A stretch of 64,000 nucleotides of DNA from Hypericum androsaemum (Eukaryota > Streptophyta > Magnoliopsida > Malpighiales > Hypericaceae), in assembly GCA_963995505.1 (NCBI GenBank), contig OZ023194.1, positions 12,458,428-12,522,427 on the forward strand, read 5' to 3'. A model generated the notes under the pieces. It saw nothing but the letters and a program-made list of their open reading frames with translations, did no database searches and was not told the DNA's origin. Shown here piece after piece: positions 10,669 to 21,644 of the stretch (position 1 is its first letter; each line of letters starts with the position of its first letter). Both the position numbers and the translations under genes were made by a program.

Positions 10669-11990
10669 GGTTAAATTATCCCCTAATCCCTTGTGTTTGG
10701 TCATACTTCCCCTCGAATTTCCGCATTTTTAAAAATAATTTTACCGTCCCCCGTCTTTGATTTTAGAAACTCTCGAGTCCCTGGCTGACGTCATCAGCTC
10801 TTTTTTCATTTTTGGTCCTGGAAATGACCAAAATACCCTTAAACAAAAAATAAAAATACACTTTCTTCATCCTTTGATCAAGAATACCAACAACCAAAAA
10901 CTAACTCAAAAATAAGATCAAACTAACCAAAATCAAGACCACAACCAAGAATATCAAGAACAACCAAAAAAACCAACTCGAAACCCAGAAATCTAGAAAC
11001 CCAGAAAGGCTTAAAACCCAGAAATCCGACAACTAAAACCCATAAATCCAAGCCCAGAAATGGTGAACTCGAATTCTACTTCCGGGCGACTCTTGCTGGC
11101 AACGACACTGAAAAGAAATTGGGAGCATCAACGCCACAACCCCACTTCGATTCAATCGTCGAGCATCGAAGAAATTGCTGGCAACGACACCGAAAAAAAA
11201 TTGGGAGCATCAAACTAAATAAAAAATCCTTTCTGGGTTTTTATTTTTCCAGATTCACCTTTGCCGAGCATCAACGCCACAACCCCACTCCGATTCAATC
11301 GAGGGTTTTTATTTTTCCTTTCTAGATTTCCATAAAGACCCCAGCTTTATCCTACTCCGGGCCTAAAAGATCGGTCTTTGCATTGCAATCTCTATGGTCT
11401 ATCGTATGTGACATATTGGAAAGGCCCACCCTTTGAGTAGCTGTTATTGTTGGGAGATAACGAGAAGACCCCAACAAATAAAGGGGAAGGGAGGGAGGGA
11501 GGGAGGGAGAGGGAGGGAGAGAATGAGGTCGTTGGTGTTTGGAGAATTTTGGGAGGTGTTGTGAGTGGGTTTTTGGATCTACCTCTTGGTTTTGTGTTGT
11601 GGATTTTTGGAATTATGGGGTTTGAAGAATTTTGGAAGGTTCATGAGTTCCTCATTAGATCATGGGAGGAAGAGAAGTTTATTTGAATTTTTTATTTAGT
11701 TTGATGTTATTGGTTGTGTCCTTAATTTTGGTTAGTTTTGATCTTATTTTTGGGTTGGTTTTTTATTGTTGGTGTTCTTGATCAAAGGTTGAAAGAAGGT
11801 AAATTTTTTTTTTGTTTAAAAGTATTTTGGTCATTTCTATGACCAAAAATATAAAAAAGAGCCGATAACGTCAGTTAGGGACCCGAGAGTTTCTAAAATC
11901 AAAGACGGGGGACAGTAAAATCATTTTTGAAAATGCATGGACCCGAGGAGGAGGATAACCAAACACCAGGAATTAGGGGATGATTTACCC
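10669..11990. mobile_element. Mutator-like element 3 with about 300-bp TIRs
   Basis: The left end GGTTAAATTATCCCCTAATC matches the reverse complement of the right end GGGTAAATCATCCCCTAATT. Similarity continues inward for roughly 300 bp on each side (TGACGTCATCAGCTCTTTTT, then the Gln/Asn-codon-like AACCAAAA region). The 9-bp flanks AAAAATTTA (10660-10668 and 11991-11999) are identical, a perfect Mutator-size target duplication. The interior has an imperfect direct repeat (about 11090-11310), a GGGA tract, and two open frames of under 80 codons that I cannot assign. There is no transposase. Confidence 0.8.
11482..11521 (+). repeat. GGGA purine tract, G-quadruplex-type motif
   Basis: Seven GGGA-type runs stand close together within 40 bp, far more than the four short G-runs needed for an intramolecular quadruplex. 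The tract is in the interior of Mutator-like element 3. Confidence 0.7.
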
Positions 11991-11999
11991 AAAAATTTA

Positions 12000-13041
12000 T
12001 AATAAAAATTTCGAAAATGATGCTTCAGAAAAAGTGTTATAAATTTACTCACTGTCAAAGAAAAAAGTCACGAAACACGCATGTACCATAGGCAAATTCA
12101 GGATAAATGTAAAGTTTTGTTAAAAAAAATAATTTCAAGAATAAAATTTCTGGTTATACTTATATCTCAATAAGAAGTTATATTTTTTTAAAAATTCAAT
12201 AAGAAGTTATCTGTTTAATAAAAAAGTGCCGCCCTTTGTCATTTTTATTTTATATTTTGATCGACTATCAGCCCGCCTCATGAATAAATTAATATATATT
12301 TTTTAACAAAATACGAACACATTTACCGGCCTAGCACTAAATAAATACTTCAAAAAGGACAAAATTAAATTATTTATTTAACTTGAAGAAGTTCCTTCCA
12401 AGTGAACACGGACGAGGGACGAACGAAGACAAGGAGACTGAAACTTTAAGGAAACATCATCGACGACCGCCCCAACCTCCCCACTTTCATTTCAAAGGTT
12501 AGCTCTTTACTCTCCCTCCCTCCCTCCCTTTTTGGGTCTTTTATGAGTACGTTTAAGGACAGTTGTAGCTCAGTGAAATCAAGTCAAGACTATAACTTTT
12601 TTATTTTTTTTAATTCTCTTGGTACTTGAGGTTTCTGGGTATTCCTATTTTTTTTTCTATTTCTTCCATCTTTTAGGGTTCTGTGACGGTTCATAGAGCT
12701 GTTGTGATGTGGGTCTGTTGATGCCGTTTAGGGTTCTGATGAGGGTTCATAGATTGAAAGGGCTTGATCAATTGTTTTTCCGTAAAAATAATTATTCCTC
12801 GGTTGATTTTCTGTTGATTAATGAGAGAGATGATGATGATGGAGATTTGGGAATTTGAACCGTGTGATTCTGTTTAGTTCTAGAGCTTGGTCGTGCTTAA
12901 AGAACGCTTCGTCCGACTTGCTTGCAAGATATAAACTTTGTTGATGATCCTTGTTGGGGTTTTCTATTTTCTAGCTGGTACTTTGATCATTGGTCCAGAA
13001 ACTAAAAAGGGCATTGTCTTTGTAGCTTAAATTAAGGCGCC
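12000..13041. other. TOL1 5' flank with a probable 5' UTR intron
   Basis: From 12000 to about 12360 the DNA is AT-rich with no gene. A likely 5' UTR exon ends with TTCAAAG before GTTAGC (donor 12498), and an acceptor TTTGTAG ends at 13025, 16 bp before the ATG. The 528-bp stretch between them is T-rich and would be a leader intron. This is inferred from splice-site shape only. Confidence 0.45.
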
Positions 13042-14697
13042 ATGAGTGACAATTTGATGGAGAAGGTTACTGCCTTTGGGGAGCGGCTCAAGATTGGAGG
13101 TACAGAGGTGGGAAAAAAGATCAGTGCGGGAATGAGTTCGATGAGCTTCAAGGCGAAGGAGCTTTTCCAAGGTCCAAATCAGGCTGATAAGCTTGTTGAG
13201 ACTGCTACAGCAGAAACGCTTGACGACTGTGATTGGGCCTCGACTCTTGAGATCTGTGACATGATAAATCATGAAAGGGTTAACAGTGTTGAGGTTATTC
13301 GTGCAATAAAGAGGCGGCTCATGATAAGGAATTCCAAGATTCAGTACCTGTCCCTGACGTTGCTTGAGACATGTGTTAAGAACTGCGAGAAAGCTTTCTC
13401 GGAGGTAGCAGCTGAGAGAGTCCTAGATGAAATGGTGAAATTGATTGACAATCCTCAGACTATTCTTCATATTAGGAACAAGGTTCTGATGATGATTGAA
13501 GCATGGGGCGAGTCTACAAGCGAGCTGCGCTATTTACCTGTTTATGAGGAAACTTACAAGGTATTGAATCACTGCGTTCTTATTCTTGTATATTTTCATT
13601 GCGAAAAAAAATGATAGGGAAATAGGTATAGAATTTTCCTTGATCCCTTTCCTTGGTGTATTGTAAAAGTCATCTCTTTGATGATGGACGGAAGTGTCTG
13701 ATTCAGGTGAAAAGGGCACGATGAAGAAGGTATGCCAAGGAATGCAGTGAATGCAACTTTAGTGCTCTAATGGTTCAGTGTTTATCTTCTTGCTGAAATA
13801 ATGGTTTCGGTGTCATGTCCTCGTATAATGCAGCGTCACTGTTGATGAGTAAACAATTTATCCTTGACTAACACACGGGTATCACCCGCTCTTTGCTTTT
13901 CCGGTTGTTGCTGTTTGCTATGTGCTTCTCTGCTTAAGAGCTTAAAAGCAAGGGGTATTCGTTTCCCTGGTCGTGACAATGAGAGCTTGGCACCTATATT
14001 CACCCCACCCCGCACAGTTTCTGCAGAAGAAGTTGATGCTACACTTGCTCAACATATGCAGCGTGATATACCTGTTCAAAACTTTACGGCTGAACAAACA
14101 AAGGAGGCGTTTGATGTGGCAAGAAACAGCATTGAACTTCTCTCAACTGTGCTGTCTTCTTCTCCCCAACAAGATGCTCTGCAGGTACTCTCGTCGTGGT
14201 ACTTCATTTTCCTGGTTGATTGTGCATTTTGCTGGTTACAAACACGAACTGATCTTGTACTTTCCCTGCAGGATGACTTGACGAATACGCTTGTCCATCA
14301 ATGCCGTCAGGCCCAAGTTACCGTGCAGAGAATCATCGAGTCAGCTGGAGATAACGAGGCCTTGCTTTTTGAAGCACTGAACGTGAACGACGAGATCCAG
14401 AAAGTTCAATCTAAGTACGAAGATCTAAAGAAGCCTTTCATTATTTCTTCCGAGCCAGAGCCTGCTATGATTCCCGTCGCTGTCGAACCCGATGACTCGC
14501 CCGTGTACGGCAAGGAATCTGCCTTGGTAAGGAAGCCTGCTGGTTCCCGTCCAGGAACAATGCACGGAGGGAATAACGATGACATGTTGGATGACCTCGA
14601 CGAGATGATCTTCGGGAAGAAAAGCGGGGGCACGTCTGAGGGCTCCCACGATGCCAAGAAGCCGCAGTCTTCGAAGGATGATATGATCTCCTTCTAA
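13042..14697 (+). CDS. TOL1: TOM1-like VHS-GAT ubiquitin-sorting adaptor
   Basis: Three coding exons, 13042-13560, 13939-14184 and 14272-14697, give 396 residues. The N-terminus MSDNLMEKVTAFGERLKIGG is the TOL1/TOL2 signature. A VHS domain covers about residues 49-176 (ICDMINHERVNSVEVIRAIK, LLETCVKNCEKAFSEVAAER, EAWGES) and a GAT domain about 222-305 (FTAEQTKEAFDVARNSIELL, ALNVNDEIQ). The C-terminus carries EPAMIPVAVEPDDSP and LDDLDEMIFGKK. TOL proteins bind ubiquitinated plasma-membrane cargo and pass it to ESCRT, standing in for ESCRT-0 in plants. The gene is divergent from PTH2 and next to the exostosin gene, as in Arabidopsis. The second intron (14185-14271) is 87 bp with no stop in frame, so retention would insert 29 residues into the GAT domain. 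Confidence 0.93.
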
Positions 14698-14848
14698 ACA
14701 TCTTTCTCCGTACAGTTACTGGAATTGTCCTCAGATGAACCGGGTTTGAATTCTCATAAACAGATTCTTATCTAGAACTGTCGCTTCCCGTGCGATCGCT
14801 CTGTAATTAGTTCATGCTTGGGTTGGGATTCGTTGTTTGCTTTTAAGA

Positions 14849-14872
14849 TGTGTGTGTATATATATATATATA
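14849..14872. repeat. (TG)n(TA)n microsatellite in the TOL1 3' region
   Basis: A short compound dinucleotide run about 150 bp past the TOL1 stop codon, likely in or near the 3' UTR. Confidence 0.8.
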
Positions 14873-15082
14873 TGGAAGATGCTTCTCGAAGTAAAAGGCG
14901 GCGAAAGGATTCGATGAAAGGTAGAAGATGAGACGGTAACGGTAGTTAGGAATTGGTAAACGTATTTAGTTTTTTTAAAAGGTCGAGAAACAACTAGCCC
15001 ACTAATGCACGGAAACGAAAACAAGTACATTGAGACAAACTAACCAACAGAGTATCCAATAATATATAAGCATAAGAAATAG

Positions 15083-15475
15083 ATAGGAGATGTTTGGATA
15101 GGGGATTAGCGACACAATTGCCTTCTCTCTAGGTGCGTTGTATCTGCATTTCCCATTCCCTCATCCTTGGCTTGTCTGATCAAAGTGGACAAAGGGTGGT
15201 CCCTTGTAATATTGCGGCCAACACAAAGTAGAGCTAGGAAGAAATTCACCTCAATAACAAAACGGTGAAATCCACGCTCCCATGCCAGCTCTAGTTCTAG
15301 TATAAGTGTCTAAACTCAGCAGTGAGGGTTGCACACTGCCCAATACCTTGGGCGAAGTCCCATAGCAAATAACCTGTGGCATTTTGGAGGACTCCATTAG
15401 CTCGTGATTGTCACTCTGAAGCGCCATCAATGTTCAGCTTCACAAAACCATTTTGGGACGGATCCATTAGACTAG
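15083..15475 (-). pseudogene. LINE-type RNase H (RVT_3) fragment, minus strand
   Basis: Read on the minus strand: GFVKLNIDGAS, a stop, then ANGVLQNATGYLLWDFAQ, GIGQCATLTAEF, and further on HLEREGNCVANPLSKHL. This is the usual order of the plant non-LTR retrotransposon RNase H domain (xVKLNxDGA, GVLRDxxG, AE, REGNxxAD). Stops and shifts make it a dead remnant. It faces the plus-strand RNase H fragment 150 bp away. Confidence 0.7.
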
Positions 15476-15620
15476 AATCTCACGCCACGATCACGTCAGC
15501 CTAACTGCCTTTATTCTCAACTACTTTCGCACTTTACGTATCTCTGCTGGTCAATTTGGACTGTTACAAACAAGTTTTTGTTTGAGAGTATTATGATTGA
15601 TCCAAGATTAACGGCTTAAC

Positions 15621-16193
15621 ATGCTTTTGACAATAGTATTGAAATTTTTACAGGTTCAAAGGCATGATGATGCTCACCTTGTTCGTGCCTCTTCATGGGT
15701 TGCCCCGCAGCCGGGAACTGTGAAGCTCAATTGTGATGGCTCTTGGACGGATTCCTTTTCGGATACATGTTCGGCTGTCATCGCTCGAGATTATGATGGC
15801 CTCGTCATCGGAGGTCAAGTCCACCTTTTGAACGCATCTTCCTCGTTGGAGGCAAAACTTGATGCAATTTCCTGTGCCGTTTCCATGGTGGCTTCGAATT
15901 TCAGCAGCACCCCCTCTATTATCGAGAAGGATTATCGTGTTGCTTTTCCTTTCATCAACGACTCTATGGCTACTATTGACTGGGATGTAAAACATTTTGT
16001 AATAGGGATTAGGCGTACTCTAGCTCCTTTACCTTACTGTTCTCTTCACAATCTCACTCCCAGAAATTTGTTACAGATTGATTGTGTCGCCAAGTCCGTC
16101 TTAAACTTCTTCCTTCGGATTGGGATGTGTCCCATCCTACCGAACTTGATGTATTACTCTATTCGGTTTTTCCTACTTAATATATGCTCCTAA
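15621..16193 (+). pseudogene. LINE-type RNase H-like ORF, plus strand
   Basis: A 190-codon open frame contains VKLNCDGSWTDSF, VIARDYDGLVIGG, SSSLEAKLDAI, IIEKDYRVAF and a final NLLQIDCVAKS. The four acidic residues of RNase H (Asp of NCDG, Glu of LEAK, Asp of EKDY, Asp of QIDC) can all be placed, so the fold may be intact. No reverse transcriptase precedes it, and a run of A residues (16203-16213) follows shortly after the stop, as at the 3' end of a LINE. It is most simply a 5'-truncated LINE insertion ending 200 bp before the exostosin start codon. A domesticated RNase H-like gene is a weaker alternative. Confidence 0.65.
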
Positions 16194-16420
16194 GTTTTTC
16201 CCAAAAAAAAAAACTAATTTAACCTGATTCAATCGAGATTTGAGTCGCTAACACTTATAAAAGATCTCGAACTCCCCGCTTGCAGCAGTCTTCACTCCAC
16301 TTTCCAAGTCCCAACTCCATTGCCAAACCTGCTTCCCCTCCGTAATCGATCCCAAACTCCTCCTCCCTTCCAGAACTCTCCACACTAAAACCCACCCCCC
16401 TAATCCATAAAAGGACCAAG

Positions 16421-19400
16421 ATGCGAAATAAACAACACGCCCCGACGTCGTCGTTTCTCGGGACGAGATCGCCGGTCCTCTTCCTCGTCATCATCTCCAT
16501 CCTGGCCTTCTCCCTCCTGGTCCTTCTCTTCTCCCAGGCCCGCCCGCCCCCGCTCCACCCCAACCTAACCCTCTCCACCAGGCCCGAGACCTCCTTCGTC
16601 GCCTCCCTCGCCCGCTTCCTCTCCCAGAACCCCTCCCCGCGCGTCACCGACGACACGGCGCGCGGGGACGACGAAGACACCGCCGCCGGGGAGCTGGACG
16701 ACCGCGCGTTTGTTTCCCAGGGCGAGAGGCTCTACGGAGGCGAGGGGCTCGGGTTCCCGGTTAGGGTTTACGTGTACGAGATGCCGAAGAAGTTCACCTA
16801 CGATCTGCTCTGGCTGTTCCAGAACACGTACAGGGATACGAACAACCTCACGTCGAACGGGAGCCCCGTGCATCGCCTGATCGAGCAGGTACATTTTCTT
16901 TTTCTTTTTTCGTGCGCCGAATAATTAAGGAATGTAGGTGTAAGGTTTGATGGTTGTTATTGTTGTGTGGTGGCAGCATTCGGTAGACTACTGGCTGTGG
17001 GCGGATTTGATAGCGCCAGAGTCGGAGAGGCGATTGAAGAGCGTTGTGAGAGTTCGCAGGCAGGAGGATGCCGACTTGTTCTACGTCCCGTTCTTCACTA
17101 CCATCAGCTTTTTCCTGATGGAGAAGCAGCAGTGCAAGGCGCTCTATAGGGTGTGAGTGCGTTGCCTTTGGTTTTACTATCTTGTTGTAGTTATTCCTGG
17201 TGTAGGAAACTGAACGGCGAATGGTTTTTAGTAGTAGATGATTCTTGGTGCTGCTGATTAGTAGTGCCAGATGGAAATCAGCTGGCATCTCTACTTTATT
17301 AACTGCGTGAATTTCGTTCCAAACAATTATATGAATGGGAGAAAATTTGGAGGGATGGAATTGTTTTGAAGGTAGAGGACTATGGTCTGTTGATCTTGAC
17401 GTGTAATTACGTGCTTGTGATGTGGTATTTTAGGAGGCTTTGAAATGGGTGACAGATCAGCCGGCTTGGAAACGCTCTGGAGGAAGGGATCACATATTCC
17501 CCATCCATCATCCTTGGTCATTCAAGTCTGTCCGGAAATTTGTGAAGAGTGCCATCTGGTTGTTGCCGGATATGGACTCTACGGGGAACTGGTAGCTAAA
17601 TCTTTTATTTTCTTGGCTATATTTTTCTTATCACGCAATTGGTGTGGCTGTTGACTACCAACTTGATGGGTCAGGTACAAGCCTGGACAGGTCTTCCTGG
17701 AGAAAGATTTGATTCTGCCTTATGTTCCAAATGTTGAACTTTGTGATGCCAAATGCTTGTCGGACAGTGAATCTAAGAGGACAACCTTGCTTTTCTTCCG
17801 AGGACGCTTGAAGAGAAATGCTGTAAGATGTGTGATCAATATCTTTAACTTGTATCCGTTTTCTCTTAAGCATTTAGATTTCTGGGGAAAGAGAATGCTC
17901 GTGTTTGACACTTTGACCAAGAGCTGCATGGATGCCATGAGATGCAAGAAAATTAAAAGTGATCTCAGAACCATGCTTGGGAGTTGTCTAATGGAAATCG
18001 GAAAGCTGTTACAATACGACATAGAAGTAGTAGGACTGTCTGCTGTTTGAGATTGTGTTTAATTTTACTTTCGTAAATTGATGTGAACAGTCATTACTTG
18101 GCTGTCCGTGTTTCTTTGTTCCAGAGTTAGAAACATGTACTACACTACTTTGTTCAAGGTTTTATCCTTGTGTTGCTAAACATTTACTTGGCCATGTGAG
18201 CTGAGGACTTGAGCATATCGCTCTATTACTTTCTGAGTTGTTTAGCTATTCAATTATGCTCAGTTACCTTTATTCCACTTTTAGGGGGGTAAAATACGTT
18301 CCAAGCTTGGGGAAGAACTTAGTGGTGTCAAAGATGTGGTTATAGAGGAGGGAACAGCTGGAGCCGGCGGTAAAGCAGCTGCTCAGATGGGTATGCGCAC
18401 GTACGTATGCCAATTTTTTACTTCTTCTTTTTTGTTGGAAACCAGTTTCTTACTTGGGTTTTGATGTATGATTATTTTGTATTTTCTTTGAGCAACACTG
18501 GGCTGGTCATTGTATTTTCAGGTCTGTTTTTTGTTTGAGTCCAGCTGGTGACACTCCTTCATCTGCAAGATTATTTGATGCTATTGTCAGTGGGTGCATC
18601 CCTGTCATAGTCAGTGATGAACTGGAGCTTCCCTTTGAAGGGATACTCGATTACAGAAAGGTATGCATGCAATTTGAGATCCATCATTTTCATGTAGATT
18701 TCTTTACTGGATTGGTCGTCCCAGGATCTGCACAAGCTATTATTTCATGTACATGCAGACAAAAAGTGACTAAATCTTTCAGATTGTAGATGTGCATATA
18801 TGCATCTTTTGGTCAAAACTTTTTGCATGATTATGCTTCTACTTGTACATAATTTCAAGACACTAAGTTCTTTAGGGTTACAAGTGATACAAGACTTCAG
18901 TTTAGTTGTTCAATGTTGGTGGGTCTTGCTGAGATCTCTCTGATTATCATGAACTGCAGATAGCTGTATTTGTTTCTTCAAGTGATGCAGTACAACCTGG
19001 TTGGCTGTTGAAGTTTTTGAGAGATATTAGCTCAGCTCAACTGAAGGAAATGCGTAGACATCTTGCCCAGGTATGTCTTCAGACTTATCTGTTTATTATG
19101 AGTATACTGGGGAAAATTTGTTGTTAGCTACCGACTCCTGAAAATTGGAGTTTTTGGTGTCGTCTTTCTTGACATGCAATGCTGTTACTGTTGACTGTTT
19201 TCTGACAATATCGTTTTACAGCACATGGTTAAAGAAGGACTCACATTTGAAAGCTAGATTTGAGTGTACAATAACAACAAATAATACCACTGAAGTTTTC
19301 TCCAGGTTGATTGAAATGGTTGAAAGTGATTGATTGCTGTTCTGGACAAAGGGAACATTTGGTTTCAAAAGTTCTATACTGTTTGAATTGCTAATGTTCA

Positions 19401-20359
19401 TGAGTTTGGGTATCCAGTCCCTGTTCATTTCCATCTTTTTTTAATGTGTTCTATTGCAGATGAACTCCCATTTAAACTAAGCAACTTTTATTCCTTATTT
19501 CAATCAGTACTCCAGGCATTTTGTATATTCAAGTCCTGCTCAGCCCTTGGGGCCGGAAGATTTAGTCTGGAGAATGGTATGTTTCTTATTACCTAGTATC
19601 TTTCTGCAGTCATAGAAGATATATCTTAACACATTTTAATCTTTTTGGCAATCTCCTGACAGATCATAAGCTTATCTCTGGTATATGTGATTCCTGTTTG
19701 TTATTGAAGCCTTTTTTGTATTTATTTAGTTACTTATGAGTGAATGCATGCTCTTATGATTATGAAAATAAGTCAGAGGTTTGGTAGAGTGAAGAAATAG
19801 CAGTTCTTACTCAAATTTCTGTTTGTTTGCTAGAGTGAATGAATAACCTGTTGCATTTTGTTAATGGATAATTTTCTTAGTCCATTCAGTATAGCTTACC
19901 ACTTTTCTCCATGCCGAGGCACTTTACCTTGGCTACAATAGCAGCCCTATATCCTTGCAGTATAATACTGGATGATCTTTTCCGGTGGTTAGATGATGCC
20001 AAATTTTGGAAGGCATAGTGTGACAGAGTTTTCTAGCCTAAGAGTGGCTAAGACAGTTACCGGAATTGTCGCGAGTCATTACATTGAATTAGTAGTTGTG
20101 GCACACGGTGCCCACTACCCGGGTCTTTTAACTTTGCACTAGATTTCTTATCTCTCGTCTGCAAAGCTTTCGAGAATTGTCCGGAAATTTTTTATCCTCC
20201 GATGACAATCGACGTGTGCTGTTGATTGATCAGATGGCCGGCAAGTTGGTGAACATCAAGCTTCACACTCGGAGATCTCAGCGAGTGGTCAAAGAATCCA
20301 GAAGTCTGTGCACCTGCGATTGTAGACGAGCTAACAGTACAGTTCCCACTTCCTTATGA
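16421..20359 (+). CDS. GT47 exostosin-family glycosyltransferase
   Basis: Nine exons: 16421-16888, 16977-17150, 17434-17591, 17675-17822, 18285-18400, 18522-18660, 18960-19070, 19508-19576 and 20234-20359. All are GT-AG with matching phases, and the product is 502 residues. The start [14 protein letters not shown] is followed by one membrane helix (about residues 19-37), the layout of a type II Golgi enzyme, then a Pro-rich stem. The exostosin domain starts near [18 protein letters not shown] and continues through [58 protein letters not shown] and [15 protein letters not shown]. The C-terminus is basic and Cys-rich ([11 protein letters not shown]). GT47 members build cell-wall and proteoglycan sugars; the substrate of this clade is not known to me. 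Exon 1 is very GC-rich compared with later exons. Confidence 0.93.
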
Positions 20360-21644
20360 GTTGGAGCCAAGAGCTTTATCTCAGTTTGTTATTTTCTCTG
20401 CTTTAGTGTCATGTTATTTACTCACTTAAATTATATTCTTTTAAAAGAACAGACCATTTGAAAATTATTCTTTTTGAAATTGCATATTCCTAGTATTCAA
20501 ACTCGTTACAAATCTCAATTGGGTCATTCATGAAATTAGTCGGAGTGGGAAGGTTTTAGTTTTTATGTTTTTGTATTCTTAATGCCGGTCTCTGGTTGAA
20601 GTTTTCTGATGACAATTGGTAGCCAGTCCTGAAGGATGAAATATTCAACCTAGGCGTTGAGAAATCAGTTGAATAGGTTGCTAATCTGGGCTTGGTCGTT
20701 GATGATGATGTCGATGGGAGTTGTTGCCAGTTAGTTGCCTCTCTGTGTCATAACAAAGACAGAGATCGGCTTACTTGTTAAAAAAAGACCGTTAAAGTTG
20801 TTTGGTAAGAAAAAGTTACCATGCGGGATTTTCTTCTACACATTCGGAATAAGAATTCGAAAAAGTTACCGTTGTGCAGTTCATTTGAATAAGTAAATTC
20901 AATTTAAGAAAAATTCTACTCAATTTGTATTCAACTAAATTCCTTTGCAGAAAAAATAAACACAATCTCTACCATAACTAAGATGGTTTTTTTTAATTCA
21001 TAGTGTGAGTCCTATTTAGGGATAATTTTCTTAATATTATTATTTTTATTTAAAAATTTTGAATACAAAATATTTTTAACAAAATTCAAATCATATTGGA
21101 CCAACTCCAATTGGAGACCGTAGCAAACAAACACGAAACGAATATTTTTGTTAGCTTTGCAATTTTGATTGGATTCGGAAAGAGTACAATTTAATGCTTT
21201 TGCCTGCTTAATGGGAGGCGATCAAGTAAAAGTGTCAGAATTATAATGCGTACAAGTGTCACGTTGTACAATAATTATCAGAATAATTATCATCATCGTC
21301 ATCGTAGTGCCATTAGTGCAATGCCGGTGCAGGCACATGGGGGCCATTTGGCACTGTTCCATAATATTGAGACAGATTGGAGCACAATTTGAATGCTTCC
21401 CACGTCGGAGGTATTTTAATTATTTTTTTTCTTTGGAGTATCTTTAGCATTAGGAGCGAATTTGCTGTGATTACCTTAAACGTGTGGGGCCGACAAGCAT
21501 GAGTTGGTGGGTTCGCAAAATGATGGGACCCACACGGTGCTCCACCGTTCTAAAATCACCTTTATTGGTTGGATCCGTTTCGCCAACACCGACCAATAGG
21601 AATGAGAATGAATATGAGCTATGAATTATACCATCAAGATCTTT
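20360..21644. other. Exostosin 3' flank and AT-rich spacer
   Basis: The first part presumably holds the 3' UTR of the exostosin gene. No further gene, repeat end or RNA gene is visible. Confidence 0.5.

Noticed and set aside
16255..16894. Minus-strand open frames over the exostosin first exon
   Set aside because: Shadow of a GC-rich exon; the Gly/Glu/Arg composition has no domain and the plus strand is clearly coding.
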